64,000 nucleotides of DNA from Bdellovibrionales bacterium (GCA_016713585.1 JADJOV010000026.1:1-64000), one strand, 5' to 3'; shown: positions 46,189 to 55,550, counted from the stretch's first letter. The notes: generated by a model not told the origin, from the sequence alone. A program made the numbers and translations.

Positions 46189-47472
46189 AAAGCTTTCCTT
46201 GGTGATAGAGCAGTGTGTATCTTGTTGTCTGCAAATCAGACACCGCAGAATAAAACTGAATCTCGGCATCTGAAACACTATTTAATCCAAGATATCAAAT
46301 CAAGATATTGAACTTTTCCGTTTCGATACTCTCGCTCAATAAAATCAATATTGTCTCTTTCAAGAGCCAGTAACTCTTTCGCTAACCCAAAATTTCTTTG
46401 AACTTGTTTCACGTTGATCAAAACCTGTTTCATGGATGACTGAAGAAGAAGCAAATTTGAATCTAGGTCATTGTTTTGGACAATGCTTTTATGGAAAGCG
46501 ACCTCTTTGTCCCGGGCCCTTGTCCCCCAATCAAAAAAGTTGTATTTAACTGTCACAAGGGCACTCCAGCCAGTCCGTGCATTGTCAAAAAAAGATTGCC
46601 CTGTCCCAGCATAATTGGAGCTTGTATAGTCTACGCCAGTCGAGAGATACCATTCTGGCAAAGTTTTTCTACTGATGAGATCACGACTCAATTGGTTCGC
46701 TTCTTTTTGAATCTGTGCAGCCCGAGACTGAAGATGATTTTCAATCTCTAGCGTTGTATCAGGGACTTCATTTTTGACTGCCTCAAGAGAAATTGGTACA
46801 AATTCAACCTGTACATTCAATTTCTGAGGCAGACTCATCAGTCTTTGCAGCTCCTGCTTAGATTTTTCGACGGTGCCTTGAGCTGTCACTAAGTTAATTT
46901 CGCCCCGACTGACCTGTGTTTTAAACCTCAGAAAATCCTTTTTGGTTTTAATTCCCTGATGATAGTCTCTAGAAATTCTTTCATATTGCCGACTGATAAG
47001 TTTAAACTGCTTTTCCTGAATTTCTAATAATTTGATATTCAACGAATAAATTAAGTACTGTGATACAAGATCAAGACTGACTTTATTCTTTTGGTCTTCA
47101 AAATTAAGCTCTGCTTGTTTTCTGTTTAATTTCGCAATTTGACTATTGATTCGAGTGACGCCGTTGTCATAAAGAGACTCTGTGATACCTAGATTAAATT
47201 CACTATTCCAAGGGCTTGTTGTCTTGCGGGGTGAAGAGTCTAGAATTCCATGTGTGGCCGTTAAATCAAGACTCGGAAGTAATTTTGCTTCGGCAGATTC
47301 TTCATCAAGTTGAGATATTTTGAGCTGTCGTTTCATGGAATCAAAAGTTGGAGAGTTCTCAACAGCAAATGCAATCGTTTTTTTAAATCAAATTTTCAAT
47401 TTCAGAGGACCTCTCTGCGGCCTGAACTAGACCCGCTAAAGATATGAGCATCAAGATAAGTAGAAGTCTCAT
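46169..47472 (-). CDS. TolC-family outer-membrane channel (two frameshifts)
   Basis: From the ATG at 47472: signal peptide RLLLILMLISLAGLVQAAE, then a slip in the A7 run near 47388, KKTIAFAVENSPTFDSMKRQ, and the long helical body (AKLLPSLDLTATHGILDSSP, TIFNFFDWGTRARDKEVAF-like segments, NIDFIEREYRNGKVQYLDLI). A second slip near 46290 restores the family ending NSVSDAEIQFYSAVSDLQTT then RYTLLYHQGKLYEELLK and a stop at 46169, overlapping macA. About 434 residues, normal for TolC proteins. First gene of the efflux operon. Confidence 0.82.
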
Positions 47473-47512
47473 TTCTGTCCCTCATGACTTAGACTGATCA
47501 ACAACGACGCGT

Positions 47513-48244
47513 TTAATCCTCATCCCCATCACCGTCCCCGTCTCCATCCCCATGCTCGCCAGCACCCTCATCGAATTTCATTGTTATTCCAAAAATTTGA
47601 AGGGATCGCGTTTGGCTGTTGTAGTTTTTGAAAATATGAAGACCGAATGCGACGACCAGACCGATCAGCAGAATCCCGACTGGTGCTTTTGGGGTAAGTA
47701 TCGTCTGATCAAGGGCAATATCCTCTTTTTTGCCATCAATCATGCTCAGGCCAATCAGCTCCTTGTGGCGGATGGTGTGAAATACGATTCCGACCACATG
47801 AAGAACTACAACAATGATCAATCCGTTCGCTAATAACTCATGAACGTCTTCGAATGATTCTTTGTCTGATCCTGAGGTCATTAAATAGCCAGTCATTGCG
47901 AGACCAAAAGCCATGGTCATCATTGTGATTCCTGCCCAACTAGATGCCGGGTTGTGACCTGCCCATCGTCTTTTTTCCCCCGTCAGAATTCCCTTGAAAT
48001 AACTAACGAGATCCATCGGATTTAGCGCGAAGCCAGAGAATCGGGCATGCTTGGTCCCAAAAACACCCCAGATAATCCTCAGTAGAACCAAAAAACCTAA
48101 GACGAGTCCAAAAAGCGAGTGATAGTTAAACCAATAAGATTCATCATCGACTGTTTTCGCGATAACAAAGCCAGTCAAAAACAGACCTGCGAATAACCAA
48201 TGAAAAAGTCGCGTTGGCAGGTCATAAACAAGATATTTTTTCAC
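47513..48244 (-). CDS. Cytochrome b561-type membrane protein with acidic Gly-Asp tail
   Basis: The GTG at 48242-48244, 5 nt after GGGAG, is a better start than the ATG at 48256. About 243 residues. DLPTRLFHWLFAGLFLTGFV has the first haem-ligand His, YHSLFGLVLGFLVLLRIIWG the second, then ASSWAGITMMTMAFGLAMTG and LIIVVVLHVVGIVFHTIRHK. This is the four-helix cytochrome b561/Ni-hydrogenase cytochrome b fold (PF01292). A fifth helix and an unusual tail GEHGDGDGDGDGDED follow. A small PepSY protein is divergent, a pairing seen for di-haem cytochromes in redox chains. Confidence 0.85.
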   Translation of the reverse strand: MKKYLVYDLPTRLFHWLFAGLFLTGFVIAKTVDDESYWFNYHSLFGLVLGFLVLLRIIWGVFGTKHARFSGFALNPMDLVSYFKGILTGEKRRWAGHNPASSWAGITMMTMAFGLAMTGYLMTSGSDKESFEDVHELLANGLIIVVVLHVVGIVFHTIRHKELIGLSMIDGKKEDIALDQTILTPKAPVGILLIGLVVAFGLHIFKNYNSQTRSLQIFGITMKFDEGAGEHGDGDGDGDGDED

Positions 48245-48408
48245 AAACACTCCCATCAGTCATTGGTTTCGTCTCCGTCTGACATTCACCTCTGAGAAGC
48301 AACTAGGCAATTCGGTCAGTTGACGAAGCATAGGTTATTCAGTTACGTTTGTTGAGTCTGAAAATTAACCCATTGCAACAATACAACCTCAACAAAAGGA
48401 GCCTTTTA

Positions 48409-48671
48409 ATGATCAATCGAATCTTGGCCACCGCATTGCCCTTTGCGCAGTCTCAGCCTACGCTAAAAAGAACTGCACTGATCAACCAAAAGACAAGTGG
48501 ATGAAAGAGGAGGACTTTAAGAAAAAGGTTGAGGGACTTGGATATAAAATCAATAAATTCAAACAGCCTGGCTCATGTTACGAAATCTACGGTTTAAATA
48601 AAGACGGAAAGAAAGTTGAAGTCTATTTCAATCCAATGGACGCGTCAGTTGTTAAAGAAGAAAACAACTAA
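48409..48671 (+). CDS. Small secreted PepSY-type protein (one frameshift)
   Basis: AAAAGGAG precedes the ATG at 48409. After MINRILAT the frame must shift near 48435 to give LCAVSAYAKKNCTDQPKDKW, a signal peptide end and mature start, followed by MKEEDFKKKVEGLGYKINKF, KQPGSCYEIYGLNKDGKKVE and VYFNPMDASVVKEENN. The (F)kkkvEglGY.i.k.....YEi.g.d..G..vevyfdp pattern is the PepSY domain found next to cytochrome b561 genes. About 87 residues. Probably periplasmic, partner of the divergent cytochrome. Confidence 0.72.
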
Positions 48672-48807
48672 ATCATTCGCCACAAAAAAAGGGAGGGGTC
48701 ATTCCATAGAATATTCCAGAGACCCCACTCTTTGCAAAACGATGGCATCAGTGGCGCCCATTCCAAAGAGTAGTCCAATCAGTGAAATCTGACATAGCCT
48801 TCCCGTC

Positions 48808-49473
48808 ATGCTCGTTGTGGTCCTTCTCAACGCCATTGTCGGCGCGATTCAAGAAGGCCGCGCCGAGCAATCTCTTCTCTCACTTCGTAGAGTCTCGACC
48901 CAAAGAGCACGGGTTTTGAGAGATGGCATCGAGAGTGAAGTTGACATTAATCGGAGAGTCTGTGCCTGTTTCTAAAGGGACAGATCTCGTTTCTGAAAAT
49001 GCTCAGTTGGCTGATCGCCTAAATATGATTTTTGCCGGAACCTACGTGTTTTGTTTCTGATCATCGGGATTGGTGTATTGCGTGGAAAACTCGTCCGAAG
49101 TGACCCCGAGTGCAATCAAAAAAAAAAATATCCCAGAAAAGCTGAACTGCCATTTGATTCCAATATGAAAATGATGGCGACACTTCACGAAATCAATGGC
49201 GAACAAATCGTCTATATCAAAGGCGCGCCAGAAACATTACTCAAACTTTGTGGATCCATTGACACAAATACAGGATACCCAGTCGCCTCAGTTTCTGAGG
49301 CCATGATCAGCGAACTTCCCACCACTGACCAAATGATGCTCAGAAGCCTTATTTTCAAGAATCAAGAAGCTGAGGAACCGGACGAGGAAGTCTCGGTCGC
49401 TATGGTTAATCTGGACTTCCTGGACCAAACCCAAAACGGCATTACTTCTCAAAAATTGGAATACGAATCTTGA
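48808..49473 (+). pseudogene. P-type cation ATPase, N-terminal and N-domain fragments
   Basis: Three pieces in order: LVVVLLNAIVGAIQEGRAEQ with RARVLRDGIESEVDIN (second helix and A domain start), then LIGESVPVSKGTDLVSENAQ LADRLNMIFAGTYV (the TGES loop, here IGES), then RKAELPFDSNMKMMATLHEI and YIKGAPETLLKLC (nucleotide-binding domain). The phosphorylation site DKTGT and all of the C-terminal half are missing here; a later piece lies at 53.1 kb. Ca2+/cation-type by sequence style. Confidence 0.7.
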
Positions 49474-49684
49474 AGATAAACGTCTATTTGCCCTCTAGAG
49501 TAGTCCCTTCAAAGGGACCCACAGCAAAAACACGCTAACTCCTGGCGTGACTTAGCAGCTGTCACGTCAGTGACTTAAATTGATTCAGTAATATAATTGT
49601 TTCAAACAGCATCTTCAAATCATAAACAAACTTTGCACTATAAAAGGGTTGAGGTATAAGTTTCTTTCCTACAAAGGACACTAT

Positions 49685-49969
49685 ATGAAGCGACTATTGC
49701 TACCAGTTGTATTTTCTTTTTTTCTTCCATTTCATTTTAGCACTGCACAAGAAGTCAGTTATCCTTCGTCTGTCCCAACGACTGACTGTTCCCTCCTTGA
49801 AAAGCTTGTGGCTCAAATTGACCAGACAGTGGGATCGTTAACTTCTCAATATAAACTTGCCAGAATTAATGGTTCAGGAAATTTGAAAGACCTTCAGATT
49901 CGCTTGGAAACTGCTAAAGAGCAGCAAGTTTATTTTCATACTGTTCTAGCTCAGTGTCTCCAAGATTAA
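49685..49969 (+). CDS. Small secreted helical protein, unknown
   Basis: 94 residues; AAAGGAC ends 5 nt before the ATG. Signal peptide LLPVVFSFFLPFHFSTAQE, then TTDCSLLEKLVAQIDQTVGS and DLQIRLETAKEQQVYFHTVL, a helical hairpin with two Cys that could pair. No family recognised. TTGCACTATAAAAGG upstream (about 49632) may hold a -10 element. Confidence 0.5.
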   Translation: MKRLLLPVVFSFFLPFHFSTAQEVSYPSSVPTTDCSLLEKLVAQIDQTVGSLTSQYKLARINGSGNLKDLQIRLETAKEQQVYFHTVLAQCLQD

Positions 49970-50310
49970 GGGTTGACGAGTTTTTACAAAATAGCAGTGG
50001 CTTTTTTGCTTTGCCCTTGCCGGCGATGAAGGGACATCCCTTTGAGAACACGTTTTGGCTCAGAGGATATAGAGTGGGTGGCAAGTCTGACCGCCTACCG
50101 GAAAACTTCGTCGTGCTCCGGAAGCGAAGTCATTTGTTTTGATAGCCTCGCTTTCCAGGTCTTTTTTAGTCTTGGCTCTTTTTTATCAAATTCGCCTTGG
50201 CCTTTAAGATTCAGCTACAGAATCTTCGTGCATGGGTAGAGTCCTGGAAATTCAAGATCTGGGTCATGGCGGTTATTTCAGTGTGAGTTTGGCTAGTTTT
50301 TTGTCATCGA
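49970..50310. other. Stretch without a supported gene
   Basis: Short frames only, none with a recognisable family or ribosome site. It lies at the 3' side of the MocR gene and of the small secreted protein, so it should contain their ends of transcription, but I see no clear hairpin with T run. Confidence 0.35.
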
Positions 50311-51753
50311 CTATTTTCTTAGAACCGAGGAAAGAGCTTTTAATCCTGCGGTATTCTCCGACGGCGTTTGCCCAGAAAAACCGAGCCGCAAATGAGTCCC
50401 GGTCTTTCCGCTCAAAAGATAGTTTTGCTCAGGATAAACTATTATTTTTTCCTCTTTTGCTCGTGCCGCCAACTTCGATGAATCTTCGCCTGTATCCAAC
50501 CAAATTGCCATACCCCCATCTGGAGTACGCCATGATATTCTTGGATGTTCGACCTTGATCTGTTCAAGAGTTTTCACCATAGACTGTAGCCTTAGCTCGT
50601 AGGCTCTGCGGACCCTACGCAAATGGCGTTCAAAGCCACCAGAGGTCATCCACAATGACAGAGCTTTTTGAAGCAGATGCTCATTTTGACGAGATGAAAT
50701 TCGTTTTAACTTTGCCAACTCCCGTCCGAAAGCTGTAGGCACGGCCACAAAACCTATCCTAGCTGATGGAAATAAGATTTTAGAGAACGTGGATACATAG
50801 ATGACCAGCCCACCGGGATCAAAGCTCGCGAGAGGAGCCACCGGCTGACTTGCATAGTGGAACTCATGATCATAGTCGTCTTCCAGAATCAGAACACCAT
50901 ATTTGTAAGCAAGCTCATACAAACGAAGCCTTCTCTGAGCGGACAAGGTGACTGTGGTTGGATATTGGTGAAGAGGTGTGACATATATCAGTCGAACTTT
51001 TTTTTGCTTGAGTAGCTTTTCCAAATGATCTGTCACCAAACCCTCAGTATCGACTGCCACAGGAACAACGCGAGCTCCGGCAAATCGTATCGCCTCAAGT
51101 GCTGGCGGGTATCCAAGACCTTCCACCGCCACGGAGTCACCAGGTTTAACTAAAAGCTGAGCCAAAAGAAAAATGGCTTCCTGCGAACCGTTGGTAACTA
51201 TAATCGAGCGGTCACTGACATTTCGGACTCTCCGCAAGTAAATAGATATTTGCTCTAAAAGACTTTGCTCTCCGATAGGATCTCCATAAAGAAGGACGTC
51301 GCGGGACTGAAGAGCATCGTAGAGAAATGATTTGAATTCTCCTGTTGGAAACAATCTTGGATCCGGAAAGCCAGAAGGAAATGCAAAACGAAATTTCGTT
51401 GGCTGATTATAATCGCCTATCTTCACTGGCCTCGCCAATTCAAATTTTGGTATTCGATTTTGGAAATCTCGCATCACTGTCGCCCGTGGCTGTAAGAACG
51501 TTGAAGGAAGCGTTTCAACCACTCGATATCGAACTTTCTCTTTGGATTCTATCCAACCTTCGGCAATCAGTTCTGATAGCGCATTCATGACTGTGTGGCG
51601 ATCAAACTTAAATCTTTTAGATAGTACTCTGCTCGACGGAAGTACCTCCCCGGCCTTGAGATGCCCCTCTCGAATGGCAGTACGCAGCCCCTCTGCCAAT
51701 CGCTGGTATTTAGGCTGTCTCCCCTTGGGTATTGTGAATAGGAGTTCTTTCAT
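50311..51753 (-). CDS. MocR/PdxR-type regulator (GntR HTH + aminotransferase)
   Basis: 480 residues, full length. GntR winged helix in residues 12-80 (QRLAEGLRTAIREGHLKAGE, LPSSRVLSKRFKFDRHTVMN), then a fold-type I aminotransferase domain: IIVTNGSQEAIFLLAQLLVK, YVTPLHQYPTTVTLSAQRR, LILEDDYDHEFHY (the DDYDxEFxY signature) and STFSKILFPSARIGFVAVP with the PLP Lys. MocR proteins use PLP or a PLP adduct to control a divergent gene. Here that is a double GNAT gene, with an inverted repeat between them. Confidence 0.92.
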   Translation of the reverse strand: MKELLFTIPKGRQPKYQRLAEGLRTAIREGHLKAGEVLPSSRVLSKRFKFDRHTVMNALSELIAEGWIESKEKVRYRVVETLPSTFLQPRATVMRDFQNRIPKFELARPVKIGDYNQPTKFRFAFPSGFPDPRLFPTGEFKSFLYDALQSRDVLLYGDPIGEQSLLEQISIYLRRVRNVSDRSIIVTNGSQEAIFLLAQLLVKPGDSVAVEGLGYPPALEAIRFAGARVVPVAVDTEGLVTDHLEKLLKQKKVRLIYVTPLHQYPTTVTLSAQRRLRLYELAYKYGVLILEDDYDHEFHYASQPVAPLASFDPGGLVIYVSTFSKILFPSARIGFVAVPTAFGRELAKLKRISSRQNEHLLQKALSLWMTSGGFERHLRRVRRAYELRLQSMVKTLEQIKVEHPRISWRTPDGGMAIWLDTGEDSSKLAARAKEEKIIVYPEQNYLLSGKTGTHLRLGFSGQTPSENTAGLKALSSVLRK

Positions 51754-51775
51754 CTGGTGTATATATATTTATCAT

Positions 51776-51799
51776 TCTGGTTGTTCTTAATCAACCAGA
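51776..51799. promoter_or_regulatory. Inverted repeat between MocR and GNAT genes
   Basis: TCTGGTTG, 8 nt, CAACCAGA: perfect 8-bp arms in the 92-bp divergent gap, 23 nt from the MocR start and 47 nt before the GNAT ATG. Probable operator of the MocR protein. A TATATATATT stretch beside it could supply a -10 element. Confidence 0.5.
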
Positions 51800-51845
51800 A
51801 GTTTGATAGGTTCTTCCCATAAGCTATCCAATTGAGAGGAAATAA

Positions 51846-52991
51846 ATGAACTGGGCAACCGAACCGCTGTATGTAGCGAATGACAAAATCACTGTCCGCA
51901 CTATAACCAAGAACGACATTGAAGATATTGTAGAGGCAATTCACGACCCAAAAGGCTGGAGTGGTCGAATGTGGGGCATCGACACACCTGAGAAAATTCG
52001 AGATATGTTGCAAAAGCAAATTGAGGGTCAAGTCAAAGGTGAATGTCATCCTATGGTCTATTTCGTCGATGGAAAAGTTGCGGGAATAACTAGATATCAC
52101 AGCCTATTCCCTGGCAGAAAAGCATTAGAAATTGGCGGAACATGCATCGCCCCAAATTGGCGCCGAAGCTTTGTGAACACTGAGGTAAAAAATATTTTGC
52201 TCACATACGCTTTTGAGAAATTGAGGACAGTACGAGTCGAATTGCGTGTAGACTGTCTAAACTACGTCTCACAAATGAATGTGCTAAGACTCGGTGCCAC
52301 TTTCGAAGGAATCATTCGACACTGGCAAGTCCGGAAAAATGGCGATCTACCTGATGGCATGCTTTACAGTATTACTAACAAAGATTGGCCGACAGTCAAA
52401 GAGCGACTGATCGCACTCCAAAATCGACAGAAACCAAAGACGCCATTTTTGCCGTGGGAAATAGAACACGGGGACCTTCAGCTAAAAGTGAGTCGACTTA
52501 CAGATGCAAATGACCTTCTTGAACTCACAAAACGCAATAAAAAGAGTCTCATAGAGAGCTTTCCGCAGTCTGCGTGTATGGAGTCTTCGGAACAGGCCTA
52601 TTCCTACATCGCAGAAAGAACTCACTGGGCTGCGAGCGGTACCGCTTTCTACTACGGTGTACGCCACAAGAAGAACAACCAATTGATCGGTCAATTTCAC
52701 ATCAAACATATCAATTGGAAGTCACTCTCAGCTGAGCTCGGCTATTTCATTGACGCAGGATATCGACGACAAGGCATTGCTTCGCAGTTGATTGAGCTCG
52801 CAATTGAGGAACTATTTGCGAAACGAAACTTTCGTCGGATCACCTTAAGAGCCATCACCAACAACGATCCCAGTATTAAGCTGGCAGAGAAACTCGGTTT
52901 TCGGAGAGAAGGGATCCTCCGCGCAGAATTCACTACGGGCACTGGGGAGTTTGTCGACACGGTTCTCTTTTCCAAGCTCAAATCCGACTGA
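51846..52991 (+). CDS. Tandem GNAT N-acetyltransferase
   Basis: 381 residues, two GNAT domains. The first (about 1-175) has [20 protein letters not shown] and [40 protein letters not shown], as in uncharacterised RimJ/RimL-like enzymes. The second (about 195-381) has [20 protein letters not shown] (acetyl-CoA loop RRQGIAS), [20 protein letters not shown] and [24 protein letters not shown] precedes the ATG. Divergent from, and probably controlled by, the MocR protein. Substrate unknown; protein or small-amine acetylation are the options. Confidence 0.85.
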   Translation: MNWATEPLYVANDKITVRTITKNDIEDIVEAIHDPKGWSGRMWGIDTPEKIRDMLQKQIEGQVKGECHPMVYFVDGKVAGITRYHSLFPGRKALEIGGTCIAPNWRRSFVNTEVKNILLTYAFEKLRTVRVELRVDCLNYVSQMNVLRLGATFEGIIRHWQVRKNGDLPDGMLYSITNKDWPTVKERLIALQNRQKPKTPFLPWEIEHGDLQLKVSRLTDANDLLELTKRNKKSLIESFPQSACMESSEQAYSYIAERTHWAASGTAFYYGVRHKKNNQLIGQFHIKHINWKSLSAELGYFIDAGYRRQGIASQLIELAIEELFAKRNFRRITLRAITNNDPSIKLAEKLGFRREGILRAEFTTGTGEFVDTVLFSKLKSD

Positions 52992-53032
52992 TATCTGCTC
53001 ATTTTTTTCAATTTCATCATGCGATCATGAGC

Positions 53033-53080
53033 AGAATTAACTGGAAACCAACTCCCCGCAAAAATAGCCGGGCGCCAGAC
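53033..53080. repeat. ~90-bp repeat, copy 3 (left half, diverged)
   Basis: GCAGAATTAACTGGAAACCA ACT..CCGCA matches the left half of the repeats at 37982 and 42751. It runs directly into the P-type ATPase fragment at 53076. Confidence 0.45.
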
Positions 53081-53165
53081 GTTACCAACGATACTCCTGC
53101 ATTGGCGCAAGTCCAAGTAGGCATTGCGATGGGCACTGGTACTGATGTCGCGATGAATAGTGCGG
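53076..53165 (+). pseudogene. P-type ATPase hinge fragment
   Basis: Reads [20 protein letters not shown] then [11 protein letters not shown]. This is the nearly invariant GDGVNDAPALxxAxVGIAMGxGTDVA hinge of P-type ATPases. It is separated from the N-terminal pieces at 48.8-49.5 kb by the small secreted, MocR and GNAT genes, so one ATPase gene seems to have been broken up and scattered. Confidence 0.7.
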
Positions 53166-53701
53166 TGTGCCGACACCTGGAATGTAGGGTTTCACCTGTA
53201 GAGACTTAGTCATTTAAACAATAAATTTCACTATTTGTAATAACACAGCGATTTCGAAAGTCCTTTGAAAAAATAGGTATTTACTCGATTATTTTAACAC
53301 TCACTTACTTATTGGTGATAAGTTCCTCTATACCAACACTTCCCCTGATATTTGGTCGATCAAAGCTTGATTGGATTTTTTTCAGTTCTGGCAAGAGGAT
53401 TATAATACTCAGTTCAATGATCGAGATTACTTCTTGATGACAGATGTTTTTTTTCAGAAAGCCAATCTTATTCCAACGAGCGGATTTATAAATCTAAAAG
53501 CATTGAATCCGGAAAAAGAGACCGAAGCAGGGTTGATTTTCACGTCTGGCGACGCCCCATGAAAAGGATGCTCAAATCCATTAAGCCTGACTTAGATACA
53601 GATCGCGACAAAACATCCCTCATTTAACGTCCAGTTTCAGACTCCATGTGTTGTATTCAAAGCATTGCAGCTTAACCTACAATACAAGCGAGGAGATCAA
53701 A
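53166..53701. other. Stretch without a supported gene, 536 bp
   Basis: AT-rich. A 63-codon frame from a TTG at 53371 (FFQFWQEDYNTQFNDRDYFL, ending LIFTSGDAP) is open, but has no ribosome site or family; it might be a gene end. Hydrophobic codons near 53275-53360 (IGIYSIILTLTYLLVIS) could be a worn membrane segment of the P-type ATPase. Confidence 0.3.
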
Positions 53702-54745
53702 ATGTATCAGATGTGTTTAAGACTTCTAATATTATTCATGCTACCGGTTTCAATCGCCTATGGGGTCGACAAGCCAATCAAATCGGTATCTGAAGCAGAG
53801 AAAATAAATAAATTAAATCAAAACAAGTTAACCCTGTGTGTCGATTTTGTCAAGAAATTGAAAAAGACGTATTCAAATGGCCCTATCCTTGTTCATAGAT
53901 TTTTTAAAATAAAAAACTCGTCTAGAGATATCGAAGACACGCTCACCTCTCTTCTATGGCGTTACCATGGAGGCCTGTATTTAGCTTTGGAAATCAAAGA
54001 TCTAGTTAGAGATGTAGCAAATCTCGAGAAATTGGATCCGAATTGTGATTATTTAGAAAATGATGACAAAAGATCTTTGTTAATCGTAGATGATGACGAA
54101 TATTTAATAGCATCCTCGCAGAATAAAAATAATAGATCCTGTGGCAAACAGTCTGATTGCAGTAACCAAATACACTTTCTAAAAAACAAACAGATAGTTT
54201 TTAACAAAACTTTTCAACAAGAACTGTCTACTAATAAAGGAAAGTTGAGAAGCGCACCTCGTTATGATGTTCGACCCCCACCCCCGATTCTTGACTACTC
54301 GAATTATGTTTTTTGCGAAAATAGCAGGTGTGTTTATCGGGAGAAAACTATCCAAGTTAGAGCCCAACCAGCTCCAGTTGGAATTCTTTTAAGTGGTGAA
54401 GATAATAAAATGGTTGAAGAAGTTATGCCTTCTCACAGTGAAGAAGATCTAGTTCCTGGAAACGAAATAGTTCGAGACCCAAAGACCGGGGCAAGCATAA
54501 TACGAACAAGTGTTTATTTTTGTTTTAAACTAAAGACAAAAGTAAAAGATGCAAATGATTTTTTGAAAACTTTTAATGCACGCATTTCCTCAAGCATTAA
54601 AGGCAATAGCTGTGGAAGTCTAAGTATTCAGGACCCTCAGACTCTAGAAAATTATTATAAAAAAATAGAAATTATGAAAAAAAATACTGTCATAGATAGT
54701 ATCCTACCTGACAGTCTTCCAGTACCTGAGGGCCTTCCATTATAA
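53702..54745 (+). CDS. Secreted protein of unknown function
   Basis: 347 residues from the ATG at 53702 (GAGGAG 7 nt before). Signal peptide LRLLILFMLPVSIAYGVDK. Lys/Asn-rich, noticeably lower in GC than its neighbours, which suggests a separate origin. Features: LLWRYHGGLYLALEIKDLVR, paired cysteines (NNRSCGKQSDCSNQ, NYVFCENSRCVYRE), and a Pro-rich end LPDSLPVPEGLPL. No family recognised. Followed by a convergent DUF2442 gene. Confidence 0.65.
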   Translation: MYQMCLRLLILFMLPVSIAYGVDKPIKSVSEAEKINKLNQNKLTLCVDFVKKLKKTYSNGPILVHRFFKIKNSSRDIEDTLTSLLWRYHGGLYLALEIKDLVRDVANLEKLDPNCDYLENDDKRSLLIVDDDEYLIASSQNKNNRSCGKQSDCSNQIHFLKNKQIVFNKTFQQELSTNKGKLRSAPRYDVRPPPPILDYSNYVFCENSRCVYREKTIQVRAQPAPVGILLSGEDNKMVEEVMPSHSEEDLVPGNEIVRDPKTGASIIRTSVYFCFKLKTKVKDANDFLKTFNARISSSIKGNSCGSLSIQDPQTLENYYKKIEIMKKNTVIDSILPDSLPVPEGLPL

Positions 54746-54778
54746 ACTCCAGCACTTGGTGGACCCGAATAAGATATA

Positions 54779-54964
54779 TCAAGCATTCAATGTATCGTTC
54801 ATAACGGTGCAACGCTCGACAAAAATGTCCAAGGACTCGAGAGGTTTGAAAACGCCTTTGCCGATAAAAGGCGACATGTCATAAAGCTTGATTTTTCCGT
54901 CATTGAAATAGACGTAAACTTTGAAATCGTTTGTTGGCTTTACTTGAACGACAGAGCAAATCAT
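54779..54964 (-). CDS. DUF2442 protein, short
   Basis: 61 residues: ICSVVQVKPTNDFKVYVYFN, DGKIKLYDMSPFIGKGVFKP, LESLDIFVERCTVMNDTLNA. This is the DUF2442 beta-fold pattern (V..v.p...y.l.v.F.dG....D..p.l..g.f..L.....F....v..gti.W). The usual final Trp and Asp-rich tail are missing, so it may be slightly truncated. No DUF4160 partner is next to it, unlike at the left end of the window. Confidence 0.6.
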   Translation of the reverse strand: MICSVVQVKPTNDFKVYVYFNDGKIKLYDMSPFIGKGVFKPLESLDIFVERCTVMNDTLNA

Positions 54965-54994
54965 AAATCACCTAGGTGTCTTTTCCAATGATGT

Positions 54995-55160
54995 TTGCGG
55001 CACCATTTCATTTACGATTGAATTGTTCGGCGGACTTAAAGCGCCTCTAAGTATGACCTTTTTCGAGATTGGTCCTAAACCTCAACTCCTAATCCGCTTT
55101 GCTGCCGACCCAGAATTAATACCCATAGTATTTACCAAAGAGTGATGGGAACGGCTTAAG
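54995..55160 (+). repeat. Inverted partial copy of the beta-lactamase-like gene tail
   Basis: ATTGAATTGTTCGGCGGACT, ATGACCTTTTTCGAGATTGG and CTTTGCTGCCGACCCAGAAT occur in reverse complement at 40325-40475, the C-terminal coding end of the broken serine hydrolase. The copies differ at a few bases. They are inverted relative to each other and 14.5 kb apart. Confidence 0.75.
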
Positions 55161-55550
55161 TCCCCCTTTGTTTCTCCTCGCATAGACGGCCCTGGGGTCA
55201 AGTAAAAACTTTTTCCTCGGAGCTTTTTGGTCATGATGAAACAATTCAAATCAACATTTATGGTAGCAAAGCGCAAAGCTCTGGACTCAGTCCTTTTTTA
55301 GAATTTCGTATCAAAAACTTCCTCAAGAATTAAGCAGACGTTTCAAAATGAGTCAGCTAGATTCATTGAAATCTGTTTGCTGAATCTTTGCGAGCAGCAG
55401 TTCCGAACGAGACTTGAATCCTATCTTTGATAAGGACCTCCTGGTATCGGGAAAATATTTTTTCCCAACATCGCCCGGCGTTAGGAGGATGGTCGAATTG
55501 GCCAGCAAGCTGACTCGATAGTTACCCGTAAGACACAAACACAATGGTCG
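55161..55550. other. Stretch without a supported gene, 390 bp
   Basis: Contains a minus-strand frame (55353-55544) with LSKIGFKSRSELLLAKI, faintly like the end of a LuxR-type HTH, but too short and divergent to call. Nothing else. Confidence 0.3.

Noticed and set aside
55353..55544. LuxR-type HTH remnant
   Set aside because: Only LSKIGFKSRSELL is suggestive; too little to call.
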